A DNA stretch of 64,000 nt, taken from the NCBI GenBank assembly GCA_047967505.1, contig CM106540.1; one strand, given 5' to 3'. Positions within the stretch are counted from its first letter, which is position 1. Each line of letters begins with the position of its first letter. Below, in pieces: positions 12,001 through 22,710 of this stretch. The position numbers were made by a program, and so were the translations under genes. The notes beneath the pieces were generated by a model that was not told the DNA's origin, did no database searches, and saw only the letters and a list, made by a program, of their open reading frames with translations. The DNA comes from Dipteris shenzhenensis. Its lineage: Eukaryota > Polypodiophyta > Polypodiopsida > Gleicheniales.

Positions 12001-13795
12001 GGCTCTTTCCCATGCATTTCCCAGGAAGAGAAGGGTATTCTTAGTATGCAAGGTTACGAGGCTTTTTGTCACCTACAGATATATCGATGTTGTCATTTGT
12101 AGTATAAGTGTAGCTTAGGACCTCGAGTTGTATTTCGGTGAGAGACGTAGGCTTAAGTGTGGTAAGCAAACATAGTGCATGCATGTGTGAAAGGAACGTG
12201 CATCATCATGGTTGGGGTAATGAAGGCTTTCACCTTCATTAGGGGTTGAAGGGTTTAGGAAGAGTTTAAGGGTTAGAGGGAGGTTCAAAGTCTAGAAGGA
12301 GGTTCCAAGGTTCAGAGAGAGGTTGCAGAGTTAAAAGAGATTCAAGGGTTAGAAGGAGGATCCAATCTTCAAGGTAGAGTACATGGTGGAGAACTCATCT
12401 CCCTCGTAGATCATGGAGGTTAAGGGTTGAGGAACTAAGGGTTAAGGGGGAGCATAGGAGTGGAAGAGGAAGAAGATGTAAGAGCATTGGGGGAAAGGAG
12501 ACAGAGAAGGAAGGAGGAGGAGGGAGGAGGAGGAGGGAGGAGGAGGGAGGAGGGAGGAGGGAGGAGGAGAGGGAGAAGAGGGGTTGCAAGGTTGGAGGAG
12601 AGGGGAGGAGGAGTTGCAAGGTTAAGACATGCTTTTGGACATGGAGTGCAAGGGAGCATGGACACTTGGAGACAATTGCTTGGAATATCAAAGTAGAACT
12701 CAACACAATGCCCCAAAGATTGTGGGCTTCATTCCATCATGGGGTATTTGTACAAGTTGGAGAGCTTCTCTCTTTGCATGTAGGAATTGTAGGACATTCT
12801 CTCTCTAAATGTAGAACTTGCATATAGAAGTTGCATGTAGGAGTTGCATGTTGAACTCGCAAGTTGCATGTTGCATGTAGGAGATGCATGTAGAACTCGC
12901 ATGTAGAACATGCATGTAGCAATCGCATGTAGGATTTGCATGTAGGAGTTGCAAGTAGAACTTGCATGTGAGGATTCCTAAGAGAGATTATTCCTAGCCT
13001 TATATGCAAGTACAAGCGAAGCTTTGCCGCTACTCTACACACACATTCTATACTACCTAAGTCCATGTTGGCACAGAGACAACACAGATAATCCAATTCA
13101 CACTCCCATGCCAAATTCCAATGATGGGTATGATTTTGATGTGATACCACTTCCTAGTAACCCCATCAAGGATTTTTGGAGCAAATATCCTGATATGAAA
13201 ACTCGAGGTGGATGGACCCTAGACAACTTCCCTACCAACCTTCGTCAGGGTCAAGTTAGTGAAGATTGGGTAAACAAGTTGGATCCCCAACCTGATTGGC
13301 ACTATCCTAAGGTCTTTGATGTAATCTTCTTGAAAGAGTACCTGCATGCATCTCCATGTCTCAGAACCCATCCCAAGTTCTATGTAGTTCCATGACCTCA
13401 CAGACGGGAAGCCAACATACACACTTTGGGTAAAGATCGCACCATTAATTGGCCAACGATCGAGCCATACTTTGGTGTAGAATGGAATATCCAAGGCACA
13501 CTGATTTGAGCACTTCAACGGCATGAGCAAATAATGCACAGCAACATTGACCGCATCCTTTGCCAAAGTACTATCTTCTGCAAAACATTGGAATACATTC
13601 TAGATGTCCCAGCCACATCAACCACCATTTGCCTCCACTCAGTTTCAATCCCAATGAACGAATCACTGCTCAGATGACAAGCTGACTCTATCAAAGAGTC
13701 ATCTTCTTAGAAGCACACCACATATCTTTGTTCGAATAAATGGTCGATACAAGGTACATAATCCGAGGATAGGTAATAAAATGGATCCGGGAGTA
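9030..13795 (+). pseudogene. Post-integrase extra ORF of gypsy family A, copy 2
   Basis: It is collinear with copy 1 from its ATG at 9030. The globular domain is at about 9430-9930, the coiled coil at 10440-11130, and a long open part at 11206-11996 includes a Ser/Pro-rich stretch. The C-terminal part resumes at 13085 after the inverted solo LTR (11997-13084). Here the region directly follows pol, so it shows that the ORF is downstream of integrase in the same element. Compared with copy 1 it has lost most of the 24-bp repeat and a segment near 13755. Stops and shifts are frequent but fall at different places from copy 1, which means the two copies decayed independently. Confidence 0.75.
11997..13084 (-). 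mobile_element. Inverted solo LTR2 of family A
   Basis: This 1088-bp LTR lies in reverse orientation inside the extra ORF of copy 2. On the plus strand it runs from TGTTGGCTCTTTCCC to GAGACAACA. It is flanked by CGGAT (11992-11996) and CAGAT (13085-13089), a 5-bp target duplication with one mismatch. The empty site can be read in copy 1 near 3210. No internal sequence accompanies it, so it is a solo LTR formed by recombination between two LTRs after insertion. Confidence 0.85.
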
Positions 13796-15102
13796 TGTTG
13801 TCTCTATGCCAACATGGACTTAGGTAGTACAGAATGTGTGTGTAGAGTAGCAGCAAAGCTCTACATGTACTTGCATAAGGCTAGGAATAATCTCTCTTAG
13901 GAATCCTCAACATGCAAGTTCTACTTGTTGCAACTCCTACATGCAAGTTCTACATGCAAGCCCTACATGCAAGTCCTACATGCAAGTCCTACATGTGATT
14001 CCTACATGAAAGTCCTACATGTGATTCCTACATGCATGTTCTACATGCGAGTTCTACATGCAACTTGCAACTCCTACATGCAACTTCTATATGCAAGTTC
14101 TACATGTAGAGAGAGAATGTCCTACATGTAACATGCAACTCCTACATGTAACTTCTATATGAAAATTCTACATGTAGAGAGAGAATGTCTTATAATTCCT
14201 CCATACAGAGAGAGAAGCTCTCCAACTTGTACAAATACCCCATAATGGAATGAAGCCCACACTCTTTGGGGCATTGTGTTGAGTTCTACTTTGGTGTTCC
14301 AAGCAATTGTCTCCAAGTGTCCATGCTCCCTTGCACTCCACGTCCAAAAGCATGTCCTAACCTTGCAACTCCTCCTCCCCTCTCCTCCAACCTTGCAACC
14401 CCTCCTCTCCCTCTCCTCCTCCCTCCTCCTCCTCCTCCTCCTCCTCCTCTCCTCCCTCCTCCTGCCTCCTCTCCTCCTCCCTCCTCCTCTTGCTCCTCCT
14501 CCTTCCCCCTCCTCCTCCCATCTCCTCCTCCTCCCTTCTCCCTCCTCCTCCCTTCTCCCTCCTCCTCCTCCCTCCTCCTCCTCCCTCTTCCTCCTCCCTC
14601 CTCCTCCCTCCTCCTCCTCCCCATGCTCTTATACTTTCTTCCTCTCCCCACTCCTATGCTCCCCCTAAACCCTTGACCTCCATGATCTCCGAGGAAGACG
14701 AGTTCTATGCCGTGTACTTTACCTTGAACCTTGGATCCTCCTTCTGAACCTAAACCTCTTCTAAACCCTTGAATCTCCTTCTGAACCTTGGAACCTCATT
14801 CTGAACCCTTAACCTCCCTCTAACGTTCAAACTCCTCCTAAACCCTTCAACCCTCAATGAAGGCAAAAGCCTTCATTCCCCCAATCATGATGATGCATGT
14901 CCCTTTCACACATGTATGCACTATGTTTGCTTACCACACTTAAGCCTACATCTCTCACCAGAATACGACCCGAGGTCCTAAGCTACACTTATACTATAAA
15001 CAACAACACCCATATATCTGTAGGTGACAAAAAGCCTCGAAACCCTACATAGTGAGAGTACCCTACTCTTCCCGCTATGGAAGCCGTGGGAAAGAGACAA
15101 CA
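13796..15102 (+). mobile_element. LTR3 of gypsy family A
   Basis: This 1307-bp LTR has the same layout as LTR1: 13-bp repeats, a degraded TATA (TACAAAT), a long CCT-rich tract (about 14360-14625), AACCTT-type repeats and a conserved 3' end AGACAACA. The left flank is the 3' internal end (a purine-rich GGATCCGGGAGTA), so it serves as the 3' LTR of the unit 4042-15102. The right flank is a primer-site-like sequence, so it is also the 5' LTR of a further, deleted unit. Confidence 0.85.
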
Positions 15103-15104
15103 TT

Positions 15105-15122
15105 TGGTGCCGCTTGGGTGAG
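15105..15122 (+). other. Primer-binding site after LTR3
   Basis: TGGTGCCGCTTGGGTGAG begins two bases after the LTR end. It resembles the TGGCGCCGTTGCCGGGGA type of site used by many plant gypsy elements, with several changes. Which tRNA pairs with it is inferred only. Confidence 0.5.
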
Positions 15123-15710
15123 GATCGTACCATTAACTAACCAAACTCTTTGAAGAGGCCTATACCTCCATGCACGTCCATGCCTTAGACCCCATCCCAA
15201 GCTCTATGCACTACTACGCCGGCACCATTGGGACACCTTGGGTGAGGATCGTACCATTAACTGGCCACCACTAATCAAGCCATCCTTTGTATTTGAATGG
15301 AATATCCAAGGTACATTGATAAGGGCACTTTAGCAACATGAACAATGTATGTGAGAAAACATTAACCGCATCCTACGGTAGAGTGCTTCTTTTGCAAAAC
15401 CTTGAAATTCATTCTTGAGGTTCCCTTTTCTATTGACCACCATCTGCTTATACTTAATTTGCCATTGGCTGGGTCGATGTTCAAACTACAAGCAAATTCT
15501 ATCAAAGAGTCATCAAGTTCTTATAAGCTCACTACATATGTCTCTTTCTAGAAATAGAGCAAAAATTATATGGTACAAAGGCATTGGAACATGACCAACG
15601 GGCATGCCTTAAGTTTCATCGCCACCACTAGGTTACGTGGACTGCCTTCCAACTTTGTGATCATACTAGGATATAACTCAAGTAGAGGTAATGATATTGG
15701 TCTGGGTCTA
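15123..15710 (+). other. Deleted internal region between LTR3 and LTR4
   Basis: After the primer site the sequence jumps to material matching the last ~500 bp of the extra ORF (compare 13330-13795), with an internal partial duplication of GTGAGGATCGTACCATTAACT. All of gag, pol and most of the extra ORF are missing. Confidence 0.65.
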
Positions 15711-16040
15711 TGTTAACTCTATGTCAACAAGAATTCAAGTAGCATAGAATGGGCATGTAGAGTAAGTGGCAAAGATCTGCTTGTACATACATTAGCCTAG
15801 GAATAATCTCTCAAAAATATCTCTAAGGAATCTTATATGCACATTCTACATGTGATTCCTATGTGCACATCCTACATGTAACTCTTACATACATACAAGC
15901 TCTATATGCAAGTCCTTCATGCAATTCCTAAATGTAGAGAGAGATCGTCCTACAATTCCTACATTCAAAGAGAGAAGATCTCCAAACTTGCATAAGTATC
16001 TCATGATGGAACAAAGCACATACTCTTTGGAGGCATTGTG
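15711..16040 (+). mobile_element. LTR4 fragment of family A, truncated
   Basis: The sequence matches the first ~330 bp of LTR1/LTR3: start TGTTAACTCTATGTCAACA, degraded 13-bp repeats, and the CTCTTTGGAGGCATTGTG block. It then stops abruptly at the junction with the inverted family C element. It is more diverged than LTR1-3. Confidence 0.7.
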
Positions 16041-16044
16041 ACTA

Positions 16045-17190
16045 ATGCTTGGGTGTAGGAATCCTGCTGTTGATCTTGCAATGGATTATGGAACCCTTTG
16101 TGGGTCATTGATTTCCAAGATGTTGGAGAATTATTCTTGTACAAATCTAGCCTCTGAATCTTTTTTATGTTGGATATCTGTTAGATGCAATTGCATGCTG
16201 AGCTATAGCATCTCCTGTTGCAACTCTCCATTCCCTACCTCCAGTGTAGGTAGTTGTTCCTTTGGGGCATTCTCACTAGGCAATGTGGCAGGAAGAGGCT
16301 ACTTATTCCCATATTAGCAATAGGAGTAAGTCCAAATTCTCAAGAGGTTGTGGCAACAGTGGTAGGGCCATTTCCTTTTTCTGCACATCTATATTGATGA
16401 TCAATGCCAGTAAGTGGGGAATTTTACATTTTTGATTAGATGAACCATTAACTTCTTTGTTAACAAGAGGACCAAGTCCTAGATCCAATCCTATTTTATC
16501 TTCCTACTCAGCGGAACAAACGTGCAAAGTGGAAAGGATCGATTCTTTCCAGACTTGACACCCAAGATTATGGATAGAAATTCAATGACTCCCTTGAGGT
16601 TAGAGTCTATGATTGTACAAAGTATTATTCCATTCCTATTGAACTTGGTACCTAGGGAGAGGAAATGTTGAATTTCTTGAAACTTGACATCAGTAGGCCT
16701 TGAGGGACAATTTTCCCCTTTAGTTTGAAGTGAAAATCCTTTTTCATGACTGCAATTATAGATAAATATTAAGTGGTCTCTCATTTACTATGATGGTGCC
16801 ATAGCTTCAAGCATGTTCATCCTTGATGTAATATGAGTGGAGGAATTCTTGGATATATGCTTTCATGGTAGGAGGTCCCTACAAGGATTGTAGGCACTTG
16901 AACAAAGTTCTAAGTCCCCTTCGCCCTATGAAAGCTTCATCAAAGCTATCGCTTTGCACCGCAAATTCTTATGATTGCTTTGGTCGAGAAGAGATAGATG
17001 GCTGTGAGCTTGGGAGGGGGTCTTGTTTGATGAGCTTGTGGAATCTTGCATCGAGTTTTCTTCATCTTTGACATTGGTTCATGATCTGCAACTTTTTTTG
17101 ATAGGGCAATATTCTGATCATTGAACTTGTAGGTCACTGGGCATACAAGTGACAACAATGCATGAGAACAATGTGTGTGTTGTGAAAGAT
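16045..17190 (-). pseudogene. Post-integrase extra ORF, family C (truncated)
   Basis: On the minus strand, 16784-16303 encodes a protein clearly related to the globular domain of the family A extra ORF; it shares FLSIILGVKSGKNRSFPLCT. The upstream part (17158-16946) matches the A N-terminus, with TRPPPKLTAIY against TRPPLEFVAIY. The frame ends where family A LTR4 begins at 16040, so the coiled-coil half is missing. This third, diverged copy on the other strand shows the ORF is a stable part of this lineage. Confidence 0.7.
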
Positions 17191-17640
17191 GTAAATTTAT
17201 GACATGCTTTTAGAGGGGAAAATGAAAATGTGATGTAGAGGGTTTAATGATGCAATTTATTATGTGTCTATGTGAAATTGTTTGCGTGCACATGAGCTAA
17301 CAACTAGGCAAGGACTATCTATATGCTTGTTTGCTAGAAATTCATAGGGTAGCTAGGACCTAGTGATCACCTCTGGGCTCGAGGTTGAAATCAATTGGGT
17401 CTAGCTATATGAGCAAAATGTACATATGAAAGTGAGTGCATTTGTGATAATCTAGTGCTAGCTAGGGGAGATTTGGGACTCCCAAATCCCTAGTGTTGTC
17501 AAGGATGGTAGGTGAGCTATCATGGAGGAGCTGCGAGTTGCCATAGTAGCATTAGAGTAGCACTTGAGTCTACTTCTATTGGTTATCGAATGAGCTAGAC
17601 TCCATAAATTGTCTCTAGTAGATAGTTCCAATTGGATTCA
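17191..17640 (-). other. Pol-to-extra-ORF spacer of family C
   Basis: Non-coding sequence related to 8760-9029 of family A (shared blocks around the CATATAGATAGTCC and TAGACACATA motifs), in reverse orientation. No other feature is seen here. Confidence 0.5.
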
Positions 17641-19735
17641 TCTTTTTTACTCTAAAAGGTACTTAACCTAGATATTGAGCTTGCCCTTATGGATTTTGGC
17701 ATTATAGAGTAGAACTCGAGCACCATCCTTGAAATCTTTATTCATGATGTTTCTATCAAACCATGCCTTTCTTCTTTGTTTTTGGGCTATCATGGCATGG
17801 TAGGCTACTAAGCTCATTTTCTGTATGCTTCTCTAATTGAGATTTCTTAAAGGGAATCATAATCTCCCATGCATTCTTGCACTGCTATGCATAGGCTTGG
17901 TATGATGACTTCTAGTGGTACCAATGCCTCTATACCGTACACCAATTGAAAATGTGTACATCTTGTACTAACCTTAAGTGTGGTTTGATAAGCCCATAAA
18001 GCTGTGTTTAGCTTTTGTTCCACTATCTTGGTGAGGACTATGCATAGTATTTTGTTGGTGGACTCTGTTGTCCATTACCTTGGGGATAGTAGCCTGTGCT
18101 TTTCCTAGGAGGTTGAAGTCTTTGTGTTGTTGTTGAATTTTTCTTTGGCATGCATTACATCTTGTCACATAGTCATAGGCATCTGCCCAATGTGTTGGCC
18201 ACCAATATCCTGCCAAGAGGATTTTTCTTGCAATTGCTTCACCAGCAACTTGACCTCTTGCTATGCCTTCATGGGATTCTTTAATTATTGGCATGATTTC
18301 ATGGGGCATAACACATCTTCTTAGTATTTGATCTCTACCCATCTTGTATAGCTATCTTGCTATTAATTGGTAGGGGGTAGCTTTTAGGATCAATCTTCTC
18401 ACCTCCATTGGTTTCAATTTAAGGGGTTTTCTTCATGTCAAATACCCAGTTATGTCTATGCACCAATCAAGGATAACATCAATTTGAAACAGTGCCGCAT
18501 ATGGCAACTCATCTTCTATTCCATCTAGCTCTTCTCCTGTCATCAAGCATGACATGATGTGATTTGCAATGTAGTGGTGAGGTCCTTTCTATACCACTAT
18601 TTTGAAGTTAAATTCTTGTAGGAGTAGAAGCCACCGAGTTATCCGACTAGTGTTACATAGTCAATTGACAAGATACAACAAGGCTTGATGATCAGTGTAG
18701 AATACCATGTCAATGGGCCAACAAATAATGTCAAAATTTCTTCACACCATAGACCATTGCTAGGGATTCTCTTTCTATGGTGGTGTAATTCACCTCTACA
18801 TCATTCAATTTCCTATTTGCAAAGTATATTAGGTAGTCTTTGTTGTATTTTCTAGGTTGACATAGGACACTCCCTATTGCATAGTTGGAACCATCAGTAT
18901 GCACATGAATTTCAACGTCCTATTTTGAAGCCATTATTATAGGAGTTATGATCAATCTCCACTTAAGGGTTTCAAATGCTTGCTCACATTGTTCTATCCA
19001 TGTTTTACTAGTTTCTTGTATAAAAGTCATGACATTTGGTCTCCCTTTAAATCGTGGTTGAGGCATTGCATAATCCAAATGGCATGACTTTGTATGCAAA
19101 AATTCCCCATTCTATGGCAAAGGCTAGCTTTGATTGAGGCTTGAGGATCAATATGTACTTGGTTGTACTTGCTAAACCCATACAAGAAGCTATATACCTC
19201 TGACCTGGCTACTCGTTTCAAAACTATTTCTATCAATGGTAGGGGGTAGTGATCTCTGATTGTAGCTGCACTGATGTTCTTGAGATTCATACATATTTTG
19301 AGCTTCTTGTCCTTTTTTTGGCACAATCACAATTGGTGATACCCAATCGATGTGCTCGATCTCATATATGAAATCGGCACCTAGTAGTTTTTCAAGTTCT
19401 TCATAGGTATGTTTTCCATGCTTTGGATTTATTTTGTAGGGTCCACATACCTTAGGTTTGGATCTAGTATAGTAACTTCATGGGAAATCCCTTCATTTTC
19501 TTGTAGGACCAAGCCATACAATCCATGTATTCCATTAATAATGCCTTTAACTACTTTTCTTCTTCCTATGTGAGTAATTCATAGATGTATACAAAATTTT
19601 ATTCTTCTCCATCCAAAGAAAGATTCAATTTTCTTATTTTGGTAAGACCCTGAGGATAAATGGATGTTTCCCTTAGGCTACCTGCTTCCTTGAGTTCTAA
19701 CTCTCTTAGTGGTCTCAAATCTGTACAGCGCCATG
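17641..19735 (-). pseudogene. pol: Ty3/gypsy pol of family C
   Basis: Minus strand. The pre-RT linker is at about 19735-19600. RT is at about 19400-19000 (KKLKICMNLKN, AATIRDHYPLPL). RNase H is at about 18960-18500. The integrase zinc-finger part is at 18342-18130 (HEGIARG, GYWWPTHW, RCNACQR). After DFNLL (about 18115) the sequence jumps to the YYPQGNG block, so roughly 300 bp of the integrase core, including the first two catalytic Asp, is deleted relative to family A. Many stops. The 5' end stops at about 19735, against the CpG-rich island, with no LTR. Confidence 0.8.
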
Positions 19736-19801
19736 AGAGGGAGCTGGCACCACGATTGTGAGGGGCGTAGGGGATGGTGGGGAGCTGGGCGAAGCAAGAG
19801 A

Positions 19802-19996
19802 TCAATGAAGGAAAGCGAAGGCGAAGACGAGGGAAGCCAAGGCGGAGAGAAGGGAAGAGGGGGGAGGGGGGGACAGGTTGTGAGGGGCAGGGGCGGGGGG
19901 GTCTGCGGCAAGAACAAGGGAGGAGGAGGAGGAGGAGATGAGGAGGAGGAGGAAGGCAAAGAGGGTGAAGAAGGGGGGGAAGGAGGAGGAAGCCAT
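19802..19996 (-). CDS. Arabinogalactan-peptide-like protein (possible host gene)
   Basis: This 64-residue frame has the three-part plan of plant AG-peptides. A hydrophobic signal peptide (about 1-30) ends SSSSLVLA. A short Pro-rich mature part (about 31-48) contains DPPAPAP and SPPPP, suitable for hydroxyproline glycosylation. A hydrophobic C-terminus (LLSALASLVFAFAFLH) fits a GPI-anchor signal. The start context GCCATGGCT is close to the plant optimum. The region is GC- and CpG-rich, unlike the surrounding repeats. If real, the product would be a GPI-anchored cell-surface peptide. The sequence is also rich in CTC repeats, so a chance frame is possible. Family C begins about 65 bp after the stop, so the 3' UTR is probably cut. 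Confidence 0.5.
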   Translation of the reverse strand: MASSSFPPFFTLFAFLLLLISSSSSSLVLAADPPAPAPHNLSPPPPSSLLSALASLVFAFAFLH

Positions 19997-20348
19997 GGCG
20001 CAGAGAAGGAGAGCGCTGGCTATGGCGAAAATGAGCTGTGCAGAAGCAGAAAGGGTCTTAAGAGCAAAAAGACGTTGGACTGGTAACCAAGATCACGGCA
20101 ATTAACGGTCATGCAGCCCATGCCCATGCCCATGCATGAGCACACAGTCCACCTGGCCGCCCGGCCGCCAACGCCACTCGCCGCTGTCGTTTTCACCTTT
20201 AAGTTATTTGATCGTAATCAAGGAATATTTTCAGACAGGCAAAGTCACGGGAATTGCTGAAGCCCTTTTGTATGTACATGTTAACATTGAAACATACCAT
20301 AAAATTTGTGACACGGAGAATTTTCGAGGATAGATGCTTGGGCAATTT
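19997..20348 (-). promoter_or_regulatory. Upstream region of the AG-peptide-like frame
   Basis: A GC-rich leader-like part lies at 19997-20180, followed by AT-richer sequence. No clear TATA box is seen. A LINE is inserted about 365 bp upstream of the ATG, which separates the frame from any further upstream control sequence. Confidence 0.3.
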
Positions 20349-20360
20349 TAGCTTCATCTT
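20349..20360 (+). repeat. LINE target-site duplication, left copy
   Basis: TAGCTTCATCTT, repeated exactly at 22329-22340 after the poly(A) tail. Confidence 0.85.
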
Positions 20361-22328
20361 CTATTTACAAATGCCTTTGCCACGCCCTCAGTCAATGGTT
20401 ATCATTATCAGAGGTTTTCACTTCAAAGGTCAATTAGACAAGGCTGCCCGTTGGCACCTTTGCTTTTTGCAATTGTCACTGAACCTTTATTGGTACAGAT
20501 TGATCATCAGCTAAATAGAGGGAATATCAAAGGTTTTAGGCTGCCGGATGGAGCTTATTTCTATTCACAGTTCTTTGCAGATGATACACCAATTTCTTGG
20601 AAGGCACGAAGGAAAATATCATCAGTTTTTTGCATATATTTAATGAATTTGCAACCCTCTCAGACTCTAAGATCAATGCTGATAAGACTACAGCACTATG
20701 GCTCGGTTGGGATGAACCCCCAAAGTGGTCATCTATGTTTCAATTCAGTTGGATCCCTAAAGGCCAAGTGATAAGGTACCTTGGCTGAGTAGGTACAAGT
20801 CTTAAGGACAAGTTTGAGTGGGCATTTGACAAGATAAAAGGCAAGCTTGACAGATGAAATGGCAAAATTCTTTCTCTTGCTGGCAGGGTCACAGTGGCAA
20901 AGAATATTTTAGAGTCCTTGATGGTCGATGTGTTATTGGTGTTCCCCTTTTCCAAAACAAATCTGAGGAAAGTGGATGGATGCATATGCAATTTTATATG
21001 GGAAGGAAGATGGCATGCAGTTAAGTGGGAAGTGCTCACTACTCCAAGAGAGGCTGGTGGACTAGGCTTGACTAGTATGGTTTTAAAGAAAAAGAATCTA
21101 TGCTTTAAATGGCTCTTGTAGATTGGGGGCACACAGCCATGGGCTAAAATAGCCAGACATTGGGTATGTTGAATGCACCTAAGGGTATAGATGTGCCTTG
21201 GCAGGATGTATTGCTTTCAGAATTTTATATCAAAGTCCCTCAGTCCCAGCTGTTAAATAGGATGCTCCAGATCTAGAAAATTAAGGCTAGAGACTGTTCA
21301 TGGAGTGGACTTAGAGCCCTTCATGGTGATGCCTCTTTGGGCAGGTCCTTATGGCTTATAGACTAGGCCTTTTTGAATGGTCCTCCAGTTTTAAGAACCC
21401 ACCCTAGGCTGGCTGCCAGAATCTGTAACCCTAGGTCTCAAAGTGTATAGACAGATATGGGACCCAGGTAGCAAAAAATGGGAGGGCATGGATTCAATAA
21501 TGCAAAGATTTTAGCTCACTGTTTCTGAGGCTAAGGTGGTAGAGAGAATATTAGACAGGTTGAAGGATAATTGGCCCACTAGTCAGCTCTATCTATCTTC
21601 ATGATGAGGGGTTTAGAGGGTTTATTTGGAAGTCGGGTAAACCGTTCTCGTAAGTATGCGTGAAAGATCTGATTGAAACTGATTTGGGATTAGTGCCACA
21701 GCTGGCTAAAGAATAATGTGTGCCATTTAGACTGAGGAGGGTCTGGAGGGCAACACCATCCTTCAAACTCAATCTCATGCTTTGGAGGATACTAATAGGC
21801 AAGCTACCAGTCAGAGAAAAAATTGCTAAATGGAAACCGAATGTTATCCTTTGCTACCCCTTATGCAATGCTTTTAAGGAGACAAATATGCATGTTTTAT
21901 GGGAGTGTTTTTACACGAGAGAAGTTTGGAAGGAAATCAGTAAAAGTCTGAGTTCATTCCAAATTTATATGAAGGTAAGGTGGAAGATGGCCCTTCTAGG
22001 GGACACTGGGAGACTAAATGAAAGTTTGTATTCCATTTAGCAGGTGGTTAGAGCTACAATCCTGGCTAATATTTGGAAGTACCGGAATGACTTAGTTTAC
22101 AAAAGAGTCAGAGTCAAAAGACAAATAGCACCTGAAGTCGTTCAAGATGTCAAGAGGACTCTTCAGCATTTTGGTCATAAGAATGAGACCTTCAGAACTA
22201 TAAGTTTTGTTTGGATGTAAATGTCATGTGTTGATCTTGCCTTTATTCAAGGCACTCATCTTTTCCTTTCATGTATAGTTCCTTTTTCTTTTAATACAAT
22301 TTTGAATTTCCCCTGCAAAAAAAAAAAA
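20361..22328 (+). mobile_element. 5'-truncated LINE
   Basis: The insert is bounded by a 12-bp target duplication and ends in a poly(A) tract (about 22317-22328), the marks of target-primed integration. It begins inside the reverse transcriptase, so the first ORF, the endonuclease and the N-terminal RT are missing, as is usual for LINE copies. Confidence 0.9.
20395..22220 (+). pseudogene. LINE reverse transcriptase, C-terminal part
   Basis: The decayed frame carries RQGCPLAPLLFAIVTEPL (about 20431-20484) and FFADDT (20571-20588), both diagnostic of non-LTR reverse transcriptase. A cysteine/histidine zinc-binding region follows at 21720-22040, of the kind at the end of plant LINE ORF2. Frameshifts and stops, for example after 20771 and around 20786, make it non-functional. 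Confidence 0.85.
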
Positions 22329-22340
22329 TAGCTTCATCTT
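22329..22340 (+). repeat. LINE target-site duplication, right copy
   Basis: Exact repeat of 20349-20360 directly after the poly(A) tract. Confidence 0.85.
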
Positions 22341-22539
22341 TTTAGGGCAGCAAAACTACAAGAAGGAGAGGAAGGAAAAACAAAAGTTGCTAGCTCTAGA
22401 ATATTGTACTTACGAGTAGCATGACCCATCTACGACAAGTTAGAGACCTACTCCCCTGGGTCTCAAGGAATAAAATTTCAAGTTTACACCATAGGCAATG
22501 CTTGGCTTGGTTCTATGCTTAGTTTACTTGACAATTCAG

Positions 22540-22540
<1 letters not shown>
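22341..22540. other. Unassigned sequence
   Basis: Continuation of the locus into which the LINE inserted. No coding or structural feature is recognised. Confidence 0.4.
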
Positions 22541-22596
<56 letters not shown>

Positions 22597-22663
22597 TGCA
22601 CACACACACATGCATGCACGCACGCACACATGCATGTATGCACACATGCACACACACACACAC

Positions 22664-22710
<47 letters not shown>
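22541..22710. repeat. Compound microsatellite (CT)n-(CA)n-(CT)n
   Basis: A CT run at 22541-22576, a CA/TGCA-rich part to about 22664, and a CT run at 22665-22709. The frames in it encode only Ser/Leu or His/Thr runs and are not genes. Confidence 0.95.

Noticed and set aside
19709-20086. 125-codon Gly/Glu-rich plus-strand frame
   Set aside because: It is the antisense of the arabinogalactan-peptide-like frame and of the GGA-rich strand; it has no signal or domain.
20740-21132. 130-codon minus-strand frame
   Set aside because: It is a shadow of the LINE reverse transcriptase and has no recognisable motif.
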